In this document: in pieces, positions 15,462 through 24,390 of the stretch | How the letters are laid out: every line of letters starts with the position of its first letter | Position numbering within the stretch: position 1 is the stretch's first letter | DNA from: a virus | Length of the DNA stretch: 64,000 nucleotides | Direction: 5' to 3' (one strand) | IMG/VR virus record: IMGVR_UViG_3300025728_000371 | Location: 1 to 64,000 of that record | The notes under the pieces: model-generated | Databases searched by the model: none | Told to the model about the DNA's origin: nothing | Seen by the model: the letters and a program-made list of their open reading frames with translations, nothing else | Program-made: the position numbers and the translations under genes

Positions 15462-15806
15462 ATGACTAACGAGCAGCAGGCGCTGTTGGAGATGCCAATT
15501 TGGATGGTTATCGTCCTGTCCCTGGTTGGCGGCGTATCCGGTGAGATGTGGCGGGCCGACAAGGACGGCATGCGGGGCTGGTCGCTGGTGCGGCGCCTTG
15601 CGCTTCGGTCTGGTGCGTGTGTCGTCTGCGGGCTGTCGACGATGATGCTGCTGTATGCAGCTGGTGTGTCGATCTGGACGGCTGGTGGCATTGGTTGTTT
15701 GACCGCGATGGCTGGCGCCGATGTTGCCATTGGCCTGTACGAGCGGTGGGCTGCGAAGCGCCTCGGCGTCTGCGAGGTACCAGGTAATGGTGAATCAGGC
15801 CAGTGA
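15462..15806 (+). CDS. Phage holin (prophage copy)
   Basis: This 114-residue protein with hydrophobic segments (about 11-28 and 47-86) and a charged loop (GEMWRADKDGMRGW) forms the membrane lesion for lysis. It is strongly similar along its length to the tailocin holin at 39557-39904 (MTxEQQALxxMPIW...VGGVSGEMWRAD...LYAAG). TTGAGG lies before the ATG. It is the first late gene. Confidence 0.85.
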   Translation: MTNEQQALLEMPIWMVIVLSLVGGVSGEMWRADKDGMRGWSLVRRLALRSGACVVCGLSTMMLLYAAGVSIWTAGGIGCLTAMAGADVAIGLYERWAAKRLGVCEVPGNGESGQ

Positions 15807-16155
15807 CCGGCGTGGTAGCAGTACCCAGCGTGGGTATGGCTACCGATGGCAACAGTCCCGTGATGCTCACTTGCGGGCGAACCCGTTCTGTTCCGAATGC
15901 TCGACCCCGGATCGGCCGGTGGCTGCCACTGTGGTGGACCACAAGGTGGCCCCGAAGCTGGGCCCGGCGAAAGCCGGTGGTGATCCCGCTGTCATCAAGC
16001 AGGCCTGGAAGTTGTTCTGGGATCCAGAGAACTGGACCAGCCTCTGCAAGTTCTGTCACGACTCGACGAAACAGCGGGAGGAAAAGAGTGGTCGCCGGCC
16101 GGGTTGTCGGGCTGATGGCGTGCCGCTGGACCCGAGGCATCACTGGAACCGCTGA
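15787..16155 (+). CDS. HNH endonuclease
   Basis: This is a 122-residue HNH nuclease with CxxC (CSEC), the VVDHKVAP histidine motif, and a NWTSLCKFCHDSTKQ zinc/HNH motif. In HK97-like cos phages an HNH protein next to the terminase genes is needed for cos cleavage. The start MVNQASD overlaps the holin end by 20 nt. Confidence 0.88.
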   Translation: MVNQASDRRGSSTQRGYGYRWQQSRDAHLRANPFCSECSTPDRPVAATVVDHKVAPKLGPAKAGGDPAVIKQAWKLFWDPENWTSLCKFCHDSTKQREEKSGRRPGCRADGVPLDPRHHWNR

Positions 16156-16374
16156 TTGGTGGCGGGTTGATCAAGTGAGATAAATTCTCATTTGGTTCTC
16201 GGTGGACGGCTTTAAACGAGATTATTTCTCATTTGTGAAAGGGGAGGGGGGGTAAAAAACCTTTTTCCCGACTTCTTCTAGACCGGTCGCCCCCCTCGCT
16301 TCGCAACGCCGTGAAAAATGGGTAGGGGGGGGATCGACCGGGGTGGTTTCTGGGATTGATTAAGGAGTTGCTCC
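16156..16374. promoter_or_regulatory. Non-coding gap before terminase; cos-site candidate
   Basis: This 219-bp gap holds two similar palindromic blocks, 16176-16190 (TGAGATAAATTCTCA) and 16218-16235 (GAGATTATTTCTCATTTG), 42 bp apart. They are followed by runs of G (16241-16251) and C (16290-16296) and an ACCGGT palindrome. The gap lies between HNH and TerS, where cos lies in related phages. The exact nick site cannot be told from one genome. AAGGAG precedes the TerS start. Confidence 0.45.
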
Positions 16375-16902
16375 ATGGCTGGAAATTCGAACTCAGGACG
16401 GCCGGGGCAACCGGCTGTTCTCAAACTGTTGAAGGGCAATCCTGGCAAACAGAGTTTCGGCGAGTTGATGGATGACGTGGCAAGCCCTGGTGTGCCGGTG
16501 GCAGCTCCGCCGATGCCGACTTGCCTCAGTGACGAAGCGGTCGCCGAGTGGGAGCGAGTGGTCCCGGATCTGCTGCTGCTCGGACTGATCAGCACGCTCG
16601 ACGGGATGGCACTCGCCACCTACTGCGAAGCTGTCGCTGACTGGCAGCGCTTCCGCCGCCGCATCGCTGAAATGAATGCCATGGCGGATAGCAAGGATGC
16701 CGGTGATGTCCAGACCTTTGCCACCGGCGCCAAGCAAATTTCGGTCTGGCGGCAACTGGCAAACGACGCTGAAAAACGCGCGAACAGCGCTGGCGCGCAG
16801 TTCGGTTTCTCTCCAATGGCCCGCCGCAACCTGAAAACGACGGCCCCGCAAGGAGAGCTTTTCCCGAATGAGCAACGAGACGCCGCCGCCCGATACTTCT
16901 GA
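16375..16902 (+). CDS. Terminase small subunit (P27 family)
   Basis: This 175-residue DNA-recognition subunit of the packaging motor has the family N-terminus (GRPGQPAVLKLLKGNPGKQ) and a LSDEAVAEWERVVPDLLLLGLISTLDGMALATYCEA block near 45-80. It overlaps TerL by 35 nt. Confidence 0.92.
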   Translation: MAGNSNSGRPGQPAVLKLLKGNPGKQSFGELMDDVASPGVPVAAPPMPTCLSDEAVAEWERVVPDLLLLGLISTLDGMALATYCEAVADWQRFRRRIAEMNAMADSKDAGDVQTFATGAKQISVWRQLANDAEKRANSAGAQFGFSPMARRNLKTTAPQGELFPNEQRDAAARYF

Positions 16903-18700
16903 TCGGGTTCGTGCCTTTGCCGACGAGGTGTTGGCTGGGCGCATCATCGCTGGGCCTGATGTTCGCAACGCTTGCAAGCGACATCTGCGGGATTTGGAGC
17001 ACGGCCCAGCCCGTGGGTTGATCTGGGATCAGGAGCGAGCCGACCGGGCAATCGGCTTCTTCGAAGACGTACTCTGTTTGAATGGCGGTGAGTATGAAGG
17101 GATGCCCTTCCTGCTGGCCCCTTGGCAAGCCTTCGTTGTTGGAAGTCTATTTGGCTGGATGACCGACGACGGTTTCCGGCGCTTCCGCTTAGCGTACATT
17201 GAAACCGGCAAAGGCTCTGGAAAAAGCCCCTTGGTCGCCGGGATCGGGCTGTATGGGCTGACTTCCGACGGTGAAAATCGCGCCGAGATCTACGCGGCTG
17301 CCACCAAGCGCGACCAGGCCATGGTTCTGTTTCGTGACGCTGTTTCGATGGTCGAAATGTCGAAGCATCTGCGCACTCGGATTCAGCCGTCAGGGCGGGA
17401 CGAAAAGGTTTGGAACCTGTACTACCCGAAGACTCGTTCGTTCTTCCGCCCAATCAGCGCGGACGAAGGGCAGTCCGGCCCCCGTCCTCATATCGGCTTG
17501 TTGGACGAATTGCACGAACACAAATCTGCTACGACCGTGAACATGATGCGGGCGGGTACGAAGAACCGCCGCAAAGCACTGGTGGTGATGATCACAAACA
17601 GCGGCTCGGACAAGAAGACCGTTTGTGGCCAGTACCACGATTACGGCGTAGACGTGTGTAAGGGTAAAGAGGAAGACGACAGCTTCTTCGCTTTCATCTG
17701 TTCGCTCGATGAGGGTGAGGACCCGTTTAAAGACGAATCCTGCTGGCCGAAGGTCAACCCCTCGCTGGACTACATCGCTGAAGGCCAGACCGACGGGATT
17801 CCAGGCCGCAATTATCTACGCGCCCAGGTGCGGTCGGCTCGCGGCTTGCCCGCGCAGGCAGCAGTCGTGAGGCGGCTCAACTTCTGCGAGTGGACGCAAG
17901 CAGAATCACCATGGCTCTCCTACGAAGTGTGGAAGCAGGCCGCTGAGCGCGTGCCGATGCGGGTGCTGCGTAACCGTCCCTGTGTGGGCGGGCTCGACTT
18001 GTCCAGTACCACCGACCTAACAGCTTTCATCCTGCTGTTCTGGCCAACGCTGGAAGATCCGCACTGGCGGCTTCTCTCGTACTTCTGGATACCTGATCAC
18101 GATATCGAGGCGCGCGAAAAGCTGGACAAGGTGCCGTACGCGCTTTGGATCAAACAAGGGCATCTGGAAACAACACCTGGTCGTGCAATCAGCAAACTGT
18201 TCGTGCTCCGGCGTTTGCGAAAGATCTGCGATTACTTCGACGTAAGCCGGATCGCATATGACCGCTGGCGAATTGAAGACCTGGTGCAGCTCATGAGCGA
18301 GCACGACATAGTTCTGCCAGAAATGGTCGGCTTCGGTCAGGGCTACAACTCCATGGGCCCCGCTGTTGATGAGTTCGAACGCCGTCTGCTAGGCCTGCCC
18401 GAGAAGACGACAGAGGATCAGTCCGTCATCGATTTAGGGCCGGATGACTTTGAAGTCATCAGCGAGGAGGTCGATCAGGAGATGGTCGAAACCCTGCGCC
18501 ACGATGAAAACCCGGTCCTGACTTGGAACGCCGGTAACGCTGTCATCACGGCAGACCCTGCCAACAATCGAAAGGTCGACAAGGCCAAGGCGACGGGGCG
18601 GGTCGACGGCATCGTAGCCGCAATCATGGCCACCGGCATCAGCAGTAAGGTTTCTGGTGATGGTGGCAAATCCATTTATGACGAAGGTGTCGGCATATGA
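16868..18700 (+). CDS. Terminase large subunit (HK97/P27-type)
   Basis: This 610-residue packaging ATPase/nuclease has a Walker A-like GKGSGKS near residues 113-119, a Walker B region GLLDELHEH near 210, and acidic nuclease residues in the C-terminal half (GGLDLSSTTDLTAF near 375). It drives DNA into the procapsid with TerS. It overlaps the next gene by 4 nt. Confidence 0.95.
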   Translation: MSNETPPPDTSDRVRAFADEVLAGRIIAGPDVRNACKRHLRDLEHGPARGLIWDQERADRAIGFFEDVLCLNGGEYEGMPFLLAPWQAFVVGSLFGWMTDDGFRRFRLAYIETGKGSGKSPLVAGIGLYGLTSDGENRAEIYAAATKRDQAMVLFRDAVSMVEMSKHLRTRIQPSGRDEKVWNLYYPKTRSFFRPISADEGQSGPRPHIGLLDELHEHKSATTVNMMRAGTKNRRKALVVMITNSGSDKKTVCGQYHDYGVDVCKGKEEDDSFFAFICSLDEGEDPFKDESCWPKVNPSLDYIAEGQTDGIPGRNYLRAQVRSARGLPAQAAVVRRLNFCEWTQAESPWLSYEVWKQAAERVPMRVLRNRPCVGGLDLSSTTDLTAFILLFWPTLEDPHWRLLSYFWIPDHDIEAREKLDKVPYALWIKQGHLETTPGRAISKLFVLRRLRKICDYFDVSRIAYDRWRIEDLVQLMSEHDIVLPEMVGFGQGYNSMGPAVDEFERRLLGLPEKTTEDQSVIDLGPDDFEVISEEVDQEMVETLRHDENPVLTWNAGNAVITADPANNRKVDKAKATGRVDGIVAAIMATGISSKVSGDGGKSIYDEGVGI

Positions 18701-18885
18701 ACCTGACGATATTGGCCTGGGTGGCCGGCCTGCTCGGCTTTGCTCTGCTGGTGGCCGGTGTGGCGCTGGTCCATGTGCCAGCGGCGATGATAGTCGGTGG
18801 TGTGTTGCTGCTGCTCTGGGCGCGGCTCGTTGATCGAGCTGCTGCGGCCCGAGCAGCGGCGCAAATCAAAGCGAAGGGGGGTTGA
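18697..18885 (+). CDS. Small two-segment membrane protein
   Basis: This 62-residue protein has two hydrophobic segments (about 5-26 and 28-46) and a basic alanine-rich tail. It lies between the terminase and portal genes; small membrane proteins are common there but their role is unknown. Confidence 0.7.
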   Translation: MNLTILAWVAGLLGFALLVAGVALVHVPAAMIVGGVLLLLWARLVDRAAAARAAAQIKAKGG

Positions 18886-18887
18886 GC

Positions 18888-20153
18888 ATGTTCTTTTCCA
18901 GTTTGCTCGGCTCTGGCGAAGGGAACCTGGTGGAGAGCGGTTTCTGGTCGCGGTTCATCGGTCGCGGCAGCAACTCGACGGGCGTCCGTGTCACACCCGA
19001 CACGGCGCTGGCGCTGCCGATCCTGCAGAACTGCGTCAGTTTGCTGGCCGAGAGCGTTGCGCAGCTCCCGCTGGAGCTGTACCGGCGCGAGGCTGAAGGG
19101 CAGCGCGCTGCTGCTATCAGCCATCCGCTCTACGACGTCCTGCGGTACCAGCCGAACGGTTTTCAGACACCATTCGAGTTCCGGGAGTGCAGCCAGCTGG
19201 CTGCCGGCCTGCGGGGCAACAGCTACACCTTCATCGACCGGCGCGAGGACGGCAACGTCGCGGCCCTCTGGCCGTTGTGCAATGACAAGGTGCAGGTGCT
19301 CAAGGGCGCCGACATGCTGCCTTACTACCGTGTGGGTACCAGTGAGCCGTTGCCGATGCGGATGATTCATCACGTTCGCTGGCTTGGGACTCGACACTAC
19401 GTTGGGTGCTCGCCGATCGAGCTGCACGCCGAATCGATCGGCCTGGCGCAGGCGGTGCGGCAGTACACCGGCACCAGCTTCAAGAATGGCGTCAGCGTGT
19501 CGGGCGTCATTGAGCGGCCCCGCGAGGCGCCGCCCATCAAGGATCAGGCCTCGGTCGATAAGATCGTGGATCAGTGGGGGGCCAAGTTCTCCGGGGTGGA
19601 CAACGCGAAGAAGGTCGTGCTGTTGCAGGAGGGCATGACCTTCAAGCCGGTATCGATGAACAACGTCGACGCCGAGGTGGTTGGGATCATGAAATTGACT
19701 GCCACGGACGTGGCGCGGATCTACAAGATCCCGTTGCCGATGGTCAACGACCTGGAGAAGTCGAACTACAACACCCTGGAGCAACTGCTGATCCAGTTCG
19801 TGGTGTTTGCCCTGCTGCCGTGGGTCAAGCGGCACGAGCAGGCGATGATGCGCGACTTCCTGTTGCCGGGTGACCGTCGTGACTACTTCATCGAGTTCAA
19901 CCTGTCCGGCCTGTTGCGCGGCGACCAGAAGTCCCGCTACGAGGCCTATGCCATTGGCCGGCAGTGGGGCTGGCTCAGTGTGAACGATATCCGGCGGCTC
20001 GAGAACATGCCGCCAGTGGCGGGCGGTGACATCTACCTGCAGCCGCTGAACATGGTCGACGCAGGCAAGTCCGGCGCCGATCTCAACAACCCGAAGGTGC
20101 GCGCGCAGCTTGAAATGCAGCGTGCTGAAATCGACAGGATCCTGGCCCAATGA
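18888..20153 (+). CDS. HK97-family portal protein
   Basis: This 421-residue portal protein forms the dodecameric DNA gate. Family features include VTPDTALALPILQNCVSLLAESVAQLPLELYRR near 27-60, GCSPIELHAESIGLAQA near 168, and the C-terminal KSRYEAYAIGRQWGWLSVNDIRRLENMPPV. I choose ATG 18888, 7 nt after GGGGGG, over TTG 18882. Confidence 0.95.
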   Translation: MFFSSLLGSGEGNLVESGFWSRFIGRGSNSTGVRVTPDTALALPILQNCVSLLAESVAQLPLELYRREAEGQRAAAISHPLYDVLRYQPNGFQTPFEFRECSQLAAGLRGNSYTFIDRREDGNVAALWPLCNDKVQVLKGADMLPYYRVGTSEPLPMRMIHHVRWLGTRHYVGCSPIELHAESIGLAQAVRQYTGTSFKNGVSVSGVIERPREAPPIKDQASVDKIVDQWGAKFSGVDNAKKVVLLQEGMTFKPVSMNNVDAEVVGIMKLTATDVARIYKIPLPMVNDLEKSNYNTLEQLLIQFVVFALLPWVKRHEQAMMRDFLLPGDRRDYFIEFNLSGLLRGDQKSRYEAYAIGRQWGWLSVNDIRRLENMPPVAGGDIYLQPLNMVDAGKSGADLNNPKVRAQLEMQRAEIDRILAQ

Positions 20154-21097
20154 AACATCATCTGCGTGCATCAAGCCTGCTGTTCAACCAACCGCTGCTC
20201 ATTGCCCCGGATATGCTGGAGCTGGGGGTGCGTTGGGCGAATCAGGCGATGAACCTCAACATCATCAACCTCGGTCCGGCCACAGCGCCGAGCATGTGGA
20301 AGGATGACGAGGCCGAAGACCGGCTGGCTACCTATGAAGAAAACCGGAGGTCAGCCATCGCTCAGACCGGAATTCAGGTGGTGCCCGTGAGCGGTATCCT
20401 CGTCAGCCGCGGCGCACACATCAATGCCTGCGAGCAGATGACCAGCTTCGAGGGGCTGCGCGCGGTCCTGCGCCAGGCTGTCGCCGATCCGATGGTCGAA
20501 CACATCGTGCTGGATATCGACTCGCCCGGTGGCTCGGCGGTCGGTGCGTTCGAGCTGGCGGCGGACATCCGTGAGATGACCCAGCAGAAGCCAATCACCG
20601 GCCTTGTGAACTTCATGGCCTACAGCGGCGGCTACCTGCTCGGTTCCGCCTGCAGTGAATTGGTTGTCAGCCAAACCAGTGGCGTCGGTTCGATCGGCGT
20701 CATCGCCAGCCACATGGAGCGGTCCCTGGCCCTGGCGGCGGCCGGCGTGAAGGTCACGACGGTTTTTGCCGGTGCGCACAAGAACGACCTGACACCGAAT
20801 GAACCGCTGACGGACCAGTCGCTGCAGGTGCTGACTGACCTGGTGCAGGAAAGCTACCAGATGTTCGTCGGCGCTGTGTCCGATTACCGAGGCCTGCCGG
20901 TCCAGAAAGTGATCGACACCCAGGCCGCGCTCTACCGCGGCCAGGCTGGTATCAACGCCGGCCTGGCTGACCGCCTGCAGAACCCGCAACACGCTGTTGA
21001 TGAGTTGTCCCGCGCCGTCGCAAACAGCCGCGCGGCGCGGCCGGCTGGACGCATTGCAGTCCGCGCCGCTGCCATGAACATGCAAACCCTGATCTGA
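20150..21097 (+). CDS. S49-family head maturation protease
   Basis: This 315-residue ClpP/SppA-fold protease would cleave capsid scaffold sequences during head assembly. Visible features are LDIDSPGGSAVGAFELA near 120 and the catalytic-serine segment NFMAYSGGYLLGSA near 152-165, followed by SGVGSIGV. It overlaps the portal stop by 4 nt. Confidence 0.92.
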   Translation: MKHHLRASSLLFNQPLLIAPDMLELGVRWANQAMNLNIINLGPATAPSMWKDDEAEDRLATYEENRRSAIAQTGIQVVPVSGILVSRGAHINACEQMTSFEGLRAVLRQAVADPMVEHIVLDIDSPGGSAVGAFELAADIREMTQQKPITGLVNFMAYSGGYLLGSACSELVVSQTSGVGSIGVIASHMERSLALAAAGVKVTTVFAGAHKNDLTPNEPLTDQSLQVLTDLVQESYQMFVGAVSDYRGLPVQKVIDTQAALYRGQAGINAGLADRLQNPQHAVDELSRAVANSRAARPAGRIAVRAAAMNMQTLI

Positions 21098-21118
21098 CCG
21101 CGTTCGCGGCAGTCCTAC

Positions 21119-21141
21119 AGCCCGCCCAGTGCGGGCTTTTT
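21119..21141 (+). terminator. Intrinsic terminator before the capsid gene
   Basis: AGCCCGC-CCAGT-GCGGGCT is followed by a short T-run, 19 nt before the capsid start. Confidence 0.7.
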
Positions 21142-21159
21142 CATGCCCTGGAGGTAATG

Positions 21160-22485
21160 ATGTCCCTTGTACTTCAAATGCGTAGCGAACGCGCCAAGCT
21201 GAACGAGCAGGTGCAAGCGCTGGCGAAGATCGAAGCCGACGGCGGAACACTGAGTACCGAGCAGTTGACCCAGTTCGGCCAGTTGGAGGTCCAGATCACC
21301 GCGCTGACCGAGAAAATTCAACGCGCGGAATCTGCTGAACGACTCGCCGCCGCAACGGCGGTACCTGTCACCGAGAGTGCTGCCGGGATTACTGGTCCGC
21401 CCAAGACCCATATCGAGGGTCCGTATGCGGCCAAGCCAGTGCCCGGTGAGAAAATGGCGCAAATGGCTCGGCTGCTTGCCGCTGCCCAGGGTAACCAGCA
21501 TCAGGCGGCACAACTGGCGAAGTCCGGCGGGTTCGGTGGAGACATCGAAATGGCCCTTTCTACTGTCACGCCCGGGGCTGGTGGTGTGCTGGTCCCCGAG
21601 AACTTCGCGGCAGATGTGATTGAGGCTCTGACGCCGGCGTCGATCATGCGAAGCATGGGAATCATGAGCCTGCCGCTGAACAACGGTAATTTGACCATGC
21701 CGCGTGTCACTGGTCGAACCGTCGTCACGTACATCGGTACCGAGACGGACATCCCGCTGACCGGTATGTCCTTCGCTGATACCAAGCTGTCGGCGAAGAA
21801 AGCTGCTGCGTTGGTGCCGATCTCCAACGATCTGCTGCGCATGGCCGGTGTCAGCCCTCGCGTCGATCAGTTGGTAGCGAATGATTTGACCCTGAGCATG
21901 GGCCTGTCCGAGGACCTGCACTTCATCCGCTCGGACGGTGACAATGGCCTGGCTCCTAAAGGTCTGCGTTATTGGGCATTGCCCCAGAACCTGGTCCCGG
22001 CCCCAGCAGTGACGGATATCACGCTGGAAAAAATCGATCTGTACCTGGGCGGTTTGATGCTGCGCGTCGAGACTGCGAACGTTCAGATGAAGGCCTGTGG
22101 CTGGATGATGGCGCCCCGCACGATCCGGTGGCTGCAATCGTTGCGTGATGGCAACGGCAACAAGGCTTATCCGGAAATCGAGCAAGGCCTGCTCAAGGGC
22201 TACAAGTACAGCCTCACCAACCAGATCCCGGTGAACCTGGGTGCCGGCGGAGATGAGTCGGAAATCTACTTCGTCAACTTTGCCGATCTCATGATCGGTG
22301 AAGACATGTCGCTGGTGATGGATATCAGCAAGGAGGCCTCTTACAAGGATGCCAACGGCGACATGGTTAGCGCGTTCCAGCGCGACCAGACCCTGGTGCG
22401 GGTGATCGCCAAGCACGACTTCGGGCCGCGCCACGTTGAGTGCGTTGTTGTTGGTACCCAGGTCAAGTGGGGCGTAGGCATGTAA
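21160..22485 (+). CDS. Major capsid protein (HK97 fold)
   Basis: This is a 441-residue precursor. The first ~115 residues are helical and glutamine/glutamate-rich (scaffold-like delta domain), and the rest has HK97 capsid signatures: GGVLVPENFAADVIEALTP, a long ISNDLLRMAG helix and NGLAPKGLRYW. It would be trimmed by the S49 protease. The second of two adjacent ATGs is better spaced from GGAGG. Confidence 0.93.
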   Translation: MSLVLQMRSERAKLNEQVQALAKIEADGGTLSTEQLTQFGQLEVQITALTEKIQRAESAERLAAATAVPVTESAAGITGPPKTHIEGPYAAKPVPGEKMAQMARLLAAAQGNQHQAAQLAKSGGFGGDIEMALSTVTPGAGGVLVPENFAADVIEALTPASIMRSMGIMSLPLNNGNLTMPRVTGRTVVTYIGTETDIPLTGMSFADTKLSAKKAAALVPISNDLLRMAGVSPRVDQLVANDLTLSMGLSEDLHFIRSDGDNGLAPKGLRYWALPQNLVPAPAVTDITLEKIDLYLGGLMLRVETANVQMKACGWMMAPRTIRWLQSLRDGNGNKAYPEIEQGLLKGYKYSLTNQIPVNLGAGGDESEIYFVNFADLMIGEDMSLVMDISKEASYKDANGDMVSAFQRDQTLVRVIAKHDFGPRHVECVVVGTQVKWGVGM

Positions 22486-22528
22486 CCGCCGGCCCCGACG
22501 ATCGGGGCTGGCAATAGAGGGGTTCATC

Positions 22529-22852
22529 ATGAGCGAAAAAGTAATCATCACGTTCCTCAAGTCGTGGCGTGGTTATGGTGTGGGTGAAACTGCTGGATTC
22601 GATCCTGCCGTTGCGAAGGACCTGGTCAGTGGCGGGGTTGCCGAAAAGTACAAGCCTGTCGAAGCCGACAAGTCCGGCGCACCTGTAAAGAAAGGGGGGC
22701 GAGCAGCTAATGCCGGTGCTGCTGGAAACAAGTCGTCGGCGGCACCAGAAAATCCGCCACCACCTGAAGATCCGGGTTCCGGTGGCGGCGATGGTGCTGA
22801 CAATGGCTCGTCTGCTGGCGGCCCGGGTGATGACGATGAGTCCAAACCCTAA
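22529..22852 (+). CDS. Small head-region protein with low-complexity tail
   Basis: This 107-residue protein has an N-terminal ~50 residues (VIITFLKSWRGYGVGETAGF...VSGGVAEKY) of a type common after HK97 capsid genes. The C-terminal half is a Pro/Gly/Ser/Asp-rich linker. Its role is unknown, perhaps capsid decoration or connection. Confidence 0.75.
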   Translation: MSEKVIITFLKSWRGYGVGETAGFDPAVAKDLVSGGVAEKYKPVEADKSGAPVKKGGRAANAGAAGNKSSAAPENPPPPEDPGSGGGDGADNGSSAGGPGDDDESKP

Positions 22853-23403
22853 TGGCCCGGCGAATCGAGTACCTCGGCGACGCGGTACTGAGCCTGGCGC
22901 AGGTGGCCTACCAAGTCCGGGCTGAGCCTGAAGACCTCCAACCTGAGCTGATCGACCAGATCGTCATACCTGGTGTCACTGGTCAGTGCGAGTCACGAAC
23001 CGGTGCTGCCATTCGGCAGGCCCTCTACGAAGAGGACTGGCCGGTCAGCTATGTGTCTGGGCACTCCCTTGACATGGGGCAGGCCACTGAGGTTGTGTCC
23101 GTGGGCGTCATCCAGCGCGACGGCTCAGTCACGCCGGTTGCAGGGCCGTTTGACCTGCGGCGTGGTCAGCGCGAAAGCCAATTGTTCTTTCCTGCCGGCC
23201 GGCCTGTTGGCGAGCTGCGTATCCGCTACAAGGCGGGTGTGGATCTCGATCAGTATCCCAGCGTGCGCAGTTGGCTGCTGATGGCTGCGGATACTGCATT
23301 CCAGCACCGTGGCCTGATGGTAGTCGGCCAGACCTTGGCGGAGCTGCCGTCATCCTTCCTTGATCATCTGCTGGCGGATATCACGGTACCGCCGAGGTTC
23401 TGA
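22852..23403 (+). CDS. Head-tail connector (gp6-like)
   Basis: This 183-residue protein matches the gp6-type adaptor that binds below the portal: an N-terminal helix, AAIRQALYEEDWPVSY, and a C-terminal LRIRYKAGVDLDQYPSVRSWLLMAADTAFQHR helix. Its start overlaps the previous stop by one base. Confidence 0.8.
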   Translation: MARRIEYLGDAVLSLAQVAYQVRAEPEDLQPELIDQIVIPGVTGQCESRTGAAIRQALYEEDWPVSYVSGHSLDMGQATEVVSVGVIQRDGSVTPVAGPFDLRRGQRESQLFFPAGRPVGELRIRYKAGVDLDQYPSVRSWLLMAADTAFQHRGLMVVGQTLAELPSSFLDHLLADITVPPRF

Positions 23404-23405
23404 TT

Positions 23406-23813
23406 ATGGCCCTGCGCGAACCCAGCTCTGGCGAGCTGAATCGACGGATTGGTGTGCGGCGGCGAACGGATTTGCCGAGCAGCGATATGGGTCTGTCGTC
23501 CGAGTTCTCGGATCTCAGACCGCGTTGGGCAAGGATCGAGCCGGTCGGTACCGCGGTGTATGCGGAGGGCGTGCAGACGGAAGTCAAGCTGACCCACCGG
23601 ATTATCTTCCGGCTCCTGAAAGGCATCACCGACTCGCATGAAGTGGTGCATATCCGGGGGCTTCCTGGGTCGCCAGGGCAGTACGAGGTGGTTCAAGGAA
23701 GCCCGGTCTACCGAGTCAAGCGTAGTGCTGACATGAACGGTACCGGGCGTTTCACCCTGCTTGAAGTTGAAGAGCTTGGTGGGGCGAATGCCAGCGGAGG
23801 TATCTATGGCTAA
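23406..23813 (+). CDS. Head closure protein (head-tail adaptor)
   Basis: This 135-residue beta-rich protein has the adaptor-family pattern: LNRRIGVRRRTDLPSSDMG near 11-30, PRWARIEPVG, TEVKLTHRIIFRL and a C-terminal YRVKRSADMNGTGRFTLLEVEE. It lies between the connector and the gp10-like gene, matching HK97 gene order. Confidence 0.82.
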   Translation: MALREPSSGELNRRIGVRRRTDLPSSDMGLSSEFSDLRPRWARIEPVGTAVYAEGVQTEVKLTHRIIFRLLKGITDSHEVVHIRGLPGSPGQYEVVQGSPVYRVKRSADMNGTGRFTLLEVEELGGANASGGIYG

Positions 23814-24330
23814 CTCAGTGGGTGTCGAGGGCTATTTTCACATTGAAGGTTTCGAGAACTTCGAGCGGGAGGCCTTCGACAAGAAGAAGATCCGGGCAGG
23901 GATGCGCAAGGCGGGTAAGCTGGTCCGGCAGAAGGCCCAGATGAACGTAGCGCTGGCCCGGGGCCAGGGTGACTACCCTCACAACCAGACCGGCCGGCTC
24001 CTGCACTCGATCAACTTCAAGGTGTCCCGGTCTGGGTTCCTGGTGAAGATCGCGCCGACGAAAGCCAGCGGGATGAAGGATTTCTACCCGGCATTTCTCT
24101 ACTACGGCGTCCGGCAGGGAAGCCGGGTCAGGCCGTTGGCGCCGGGCCTCGGTCGCGGCAAGAGCAATCGGCGGGCGAGTGGCGCGCGTGCAGCTCTTAC
24201 TGCTGCCCGAAAGAACAACGGGTGGCGCATCGCGCCGCGGGCCAACTACATGTCTGATGCTCTGGAGGATGCCCGCTCGGATGTTCAGTCGATACTGGCA
24301 GCGGCATTTGCCCAGGCCTTCGTCGGCTGA
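23806..24330 (+). CDS. HK97 gp10-like neck/tail-completion protein
   Basis: This is a 174-residue basic protein starting at MANSVGVEG with GGAGG 6 nt upstream. It has the gp10 family core (IRAGMRKAGKLVRQKAQMNV...TGRLLHSINFKV...YPAFLYYGV). It forms part of the head-tail interface and overlaps the closure gene by 8 nt. Confidence 0.85.
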   Translation: MANSVGVEGYFHIEGFENFEREAFDKKKIRAGMRKAGKLVRQKAQMNVALARGQGDYPHNQTGRLLHSINFKVSRSGFLVKIAPTKASGMKDFYPAFLYYGVRQGSRVRPLAPGLGRGKSNRRASGARAALTAARKNNGWRIAPRANYMSDALEDARSDVQSILAAAFAQAFVG

Positions 24331-24348
24331 GTTGCCTTCAACCAACAC

Positions 24349-24372
24349 AACCTCGCTCCGGCGGGGTTTTTT
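24349..24372 (+). terminator. Intrinsic terminator before the tail module
   Basis: AACCTCGC-TCCG-GCGGGGTT (one G-T pair) is followed by a T-run, 18 nt before the tail terminator gene. Confidence 0.7.
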
Positions 24373-24390
24373 ATTCTCTGGGGTTTGCCG

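Noticed and set aside
18639-20174. 511-codon open frame antisense to the portal gene
   Set aside because: Same reason; the portal frame has clear family motifs.
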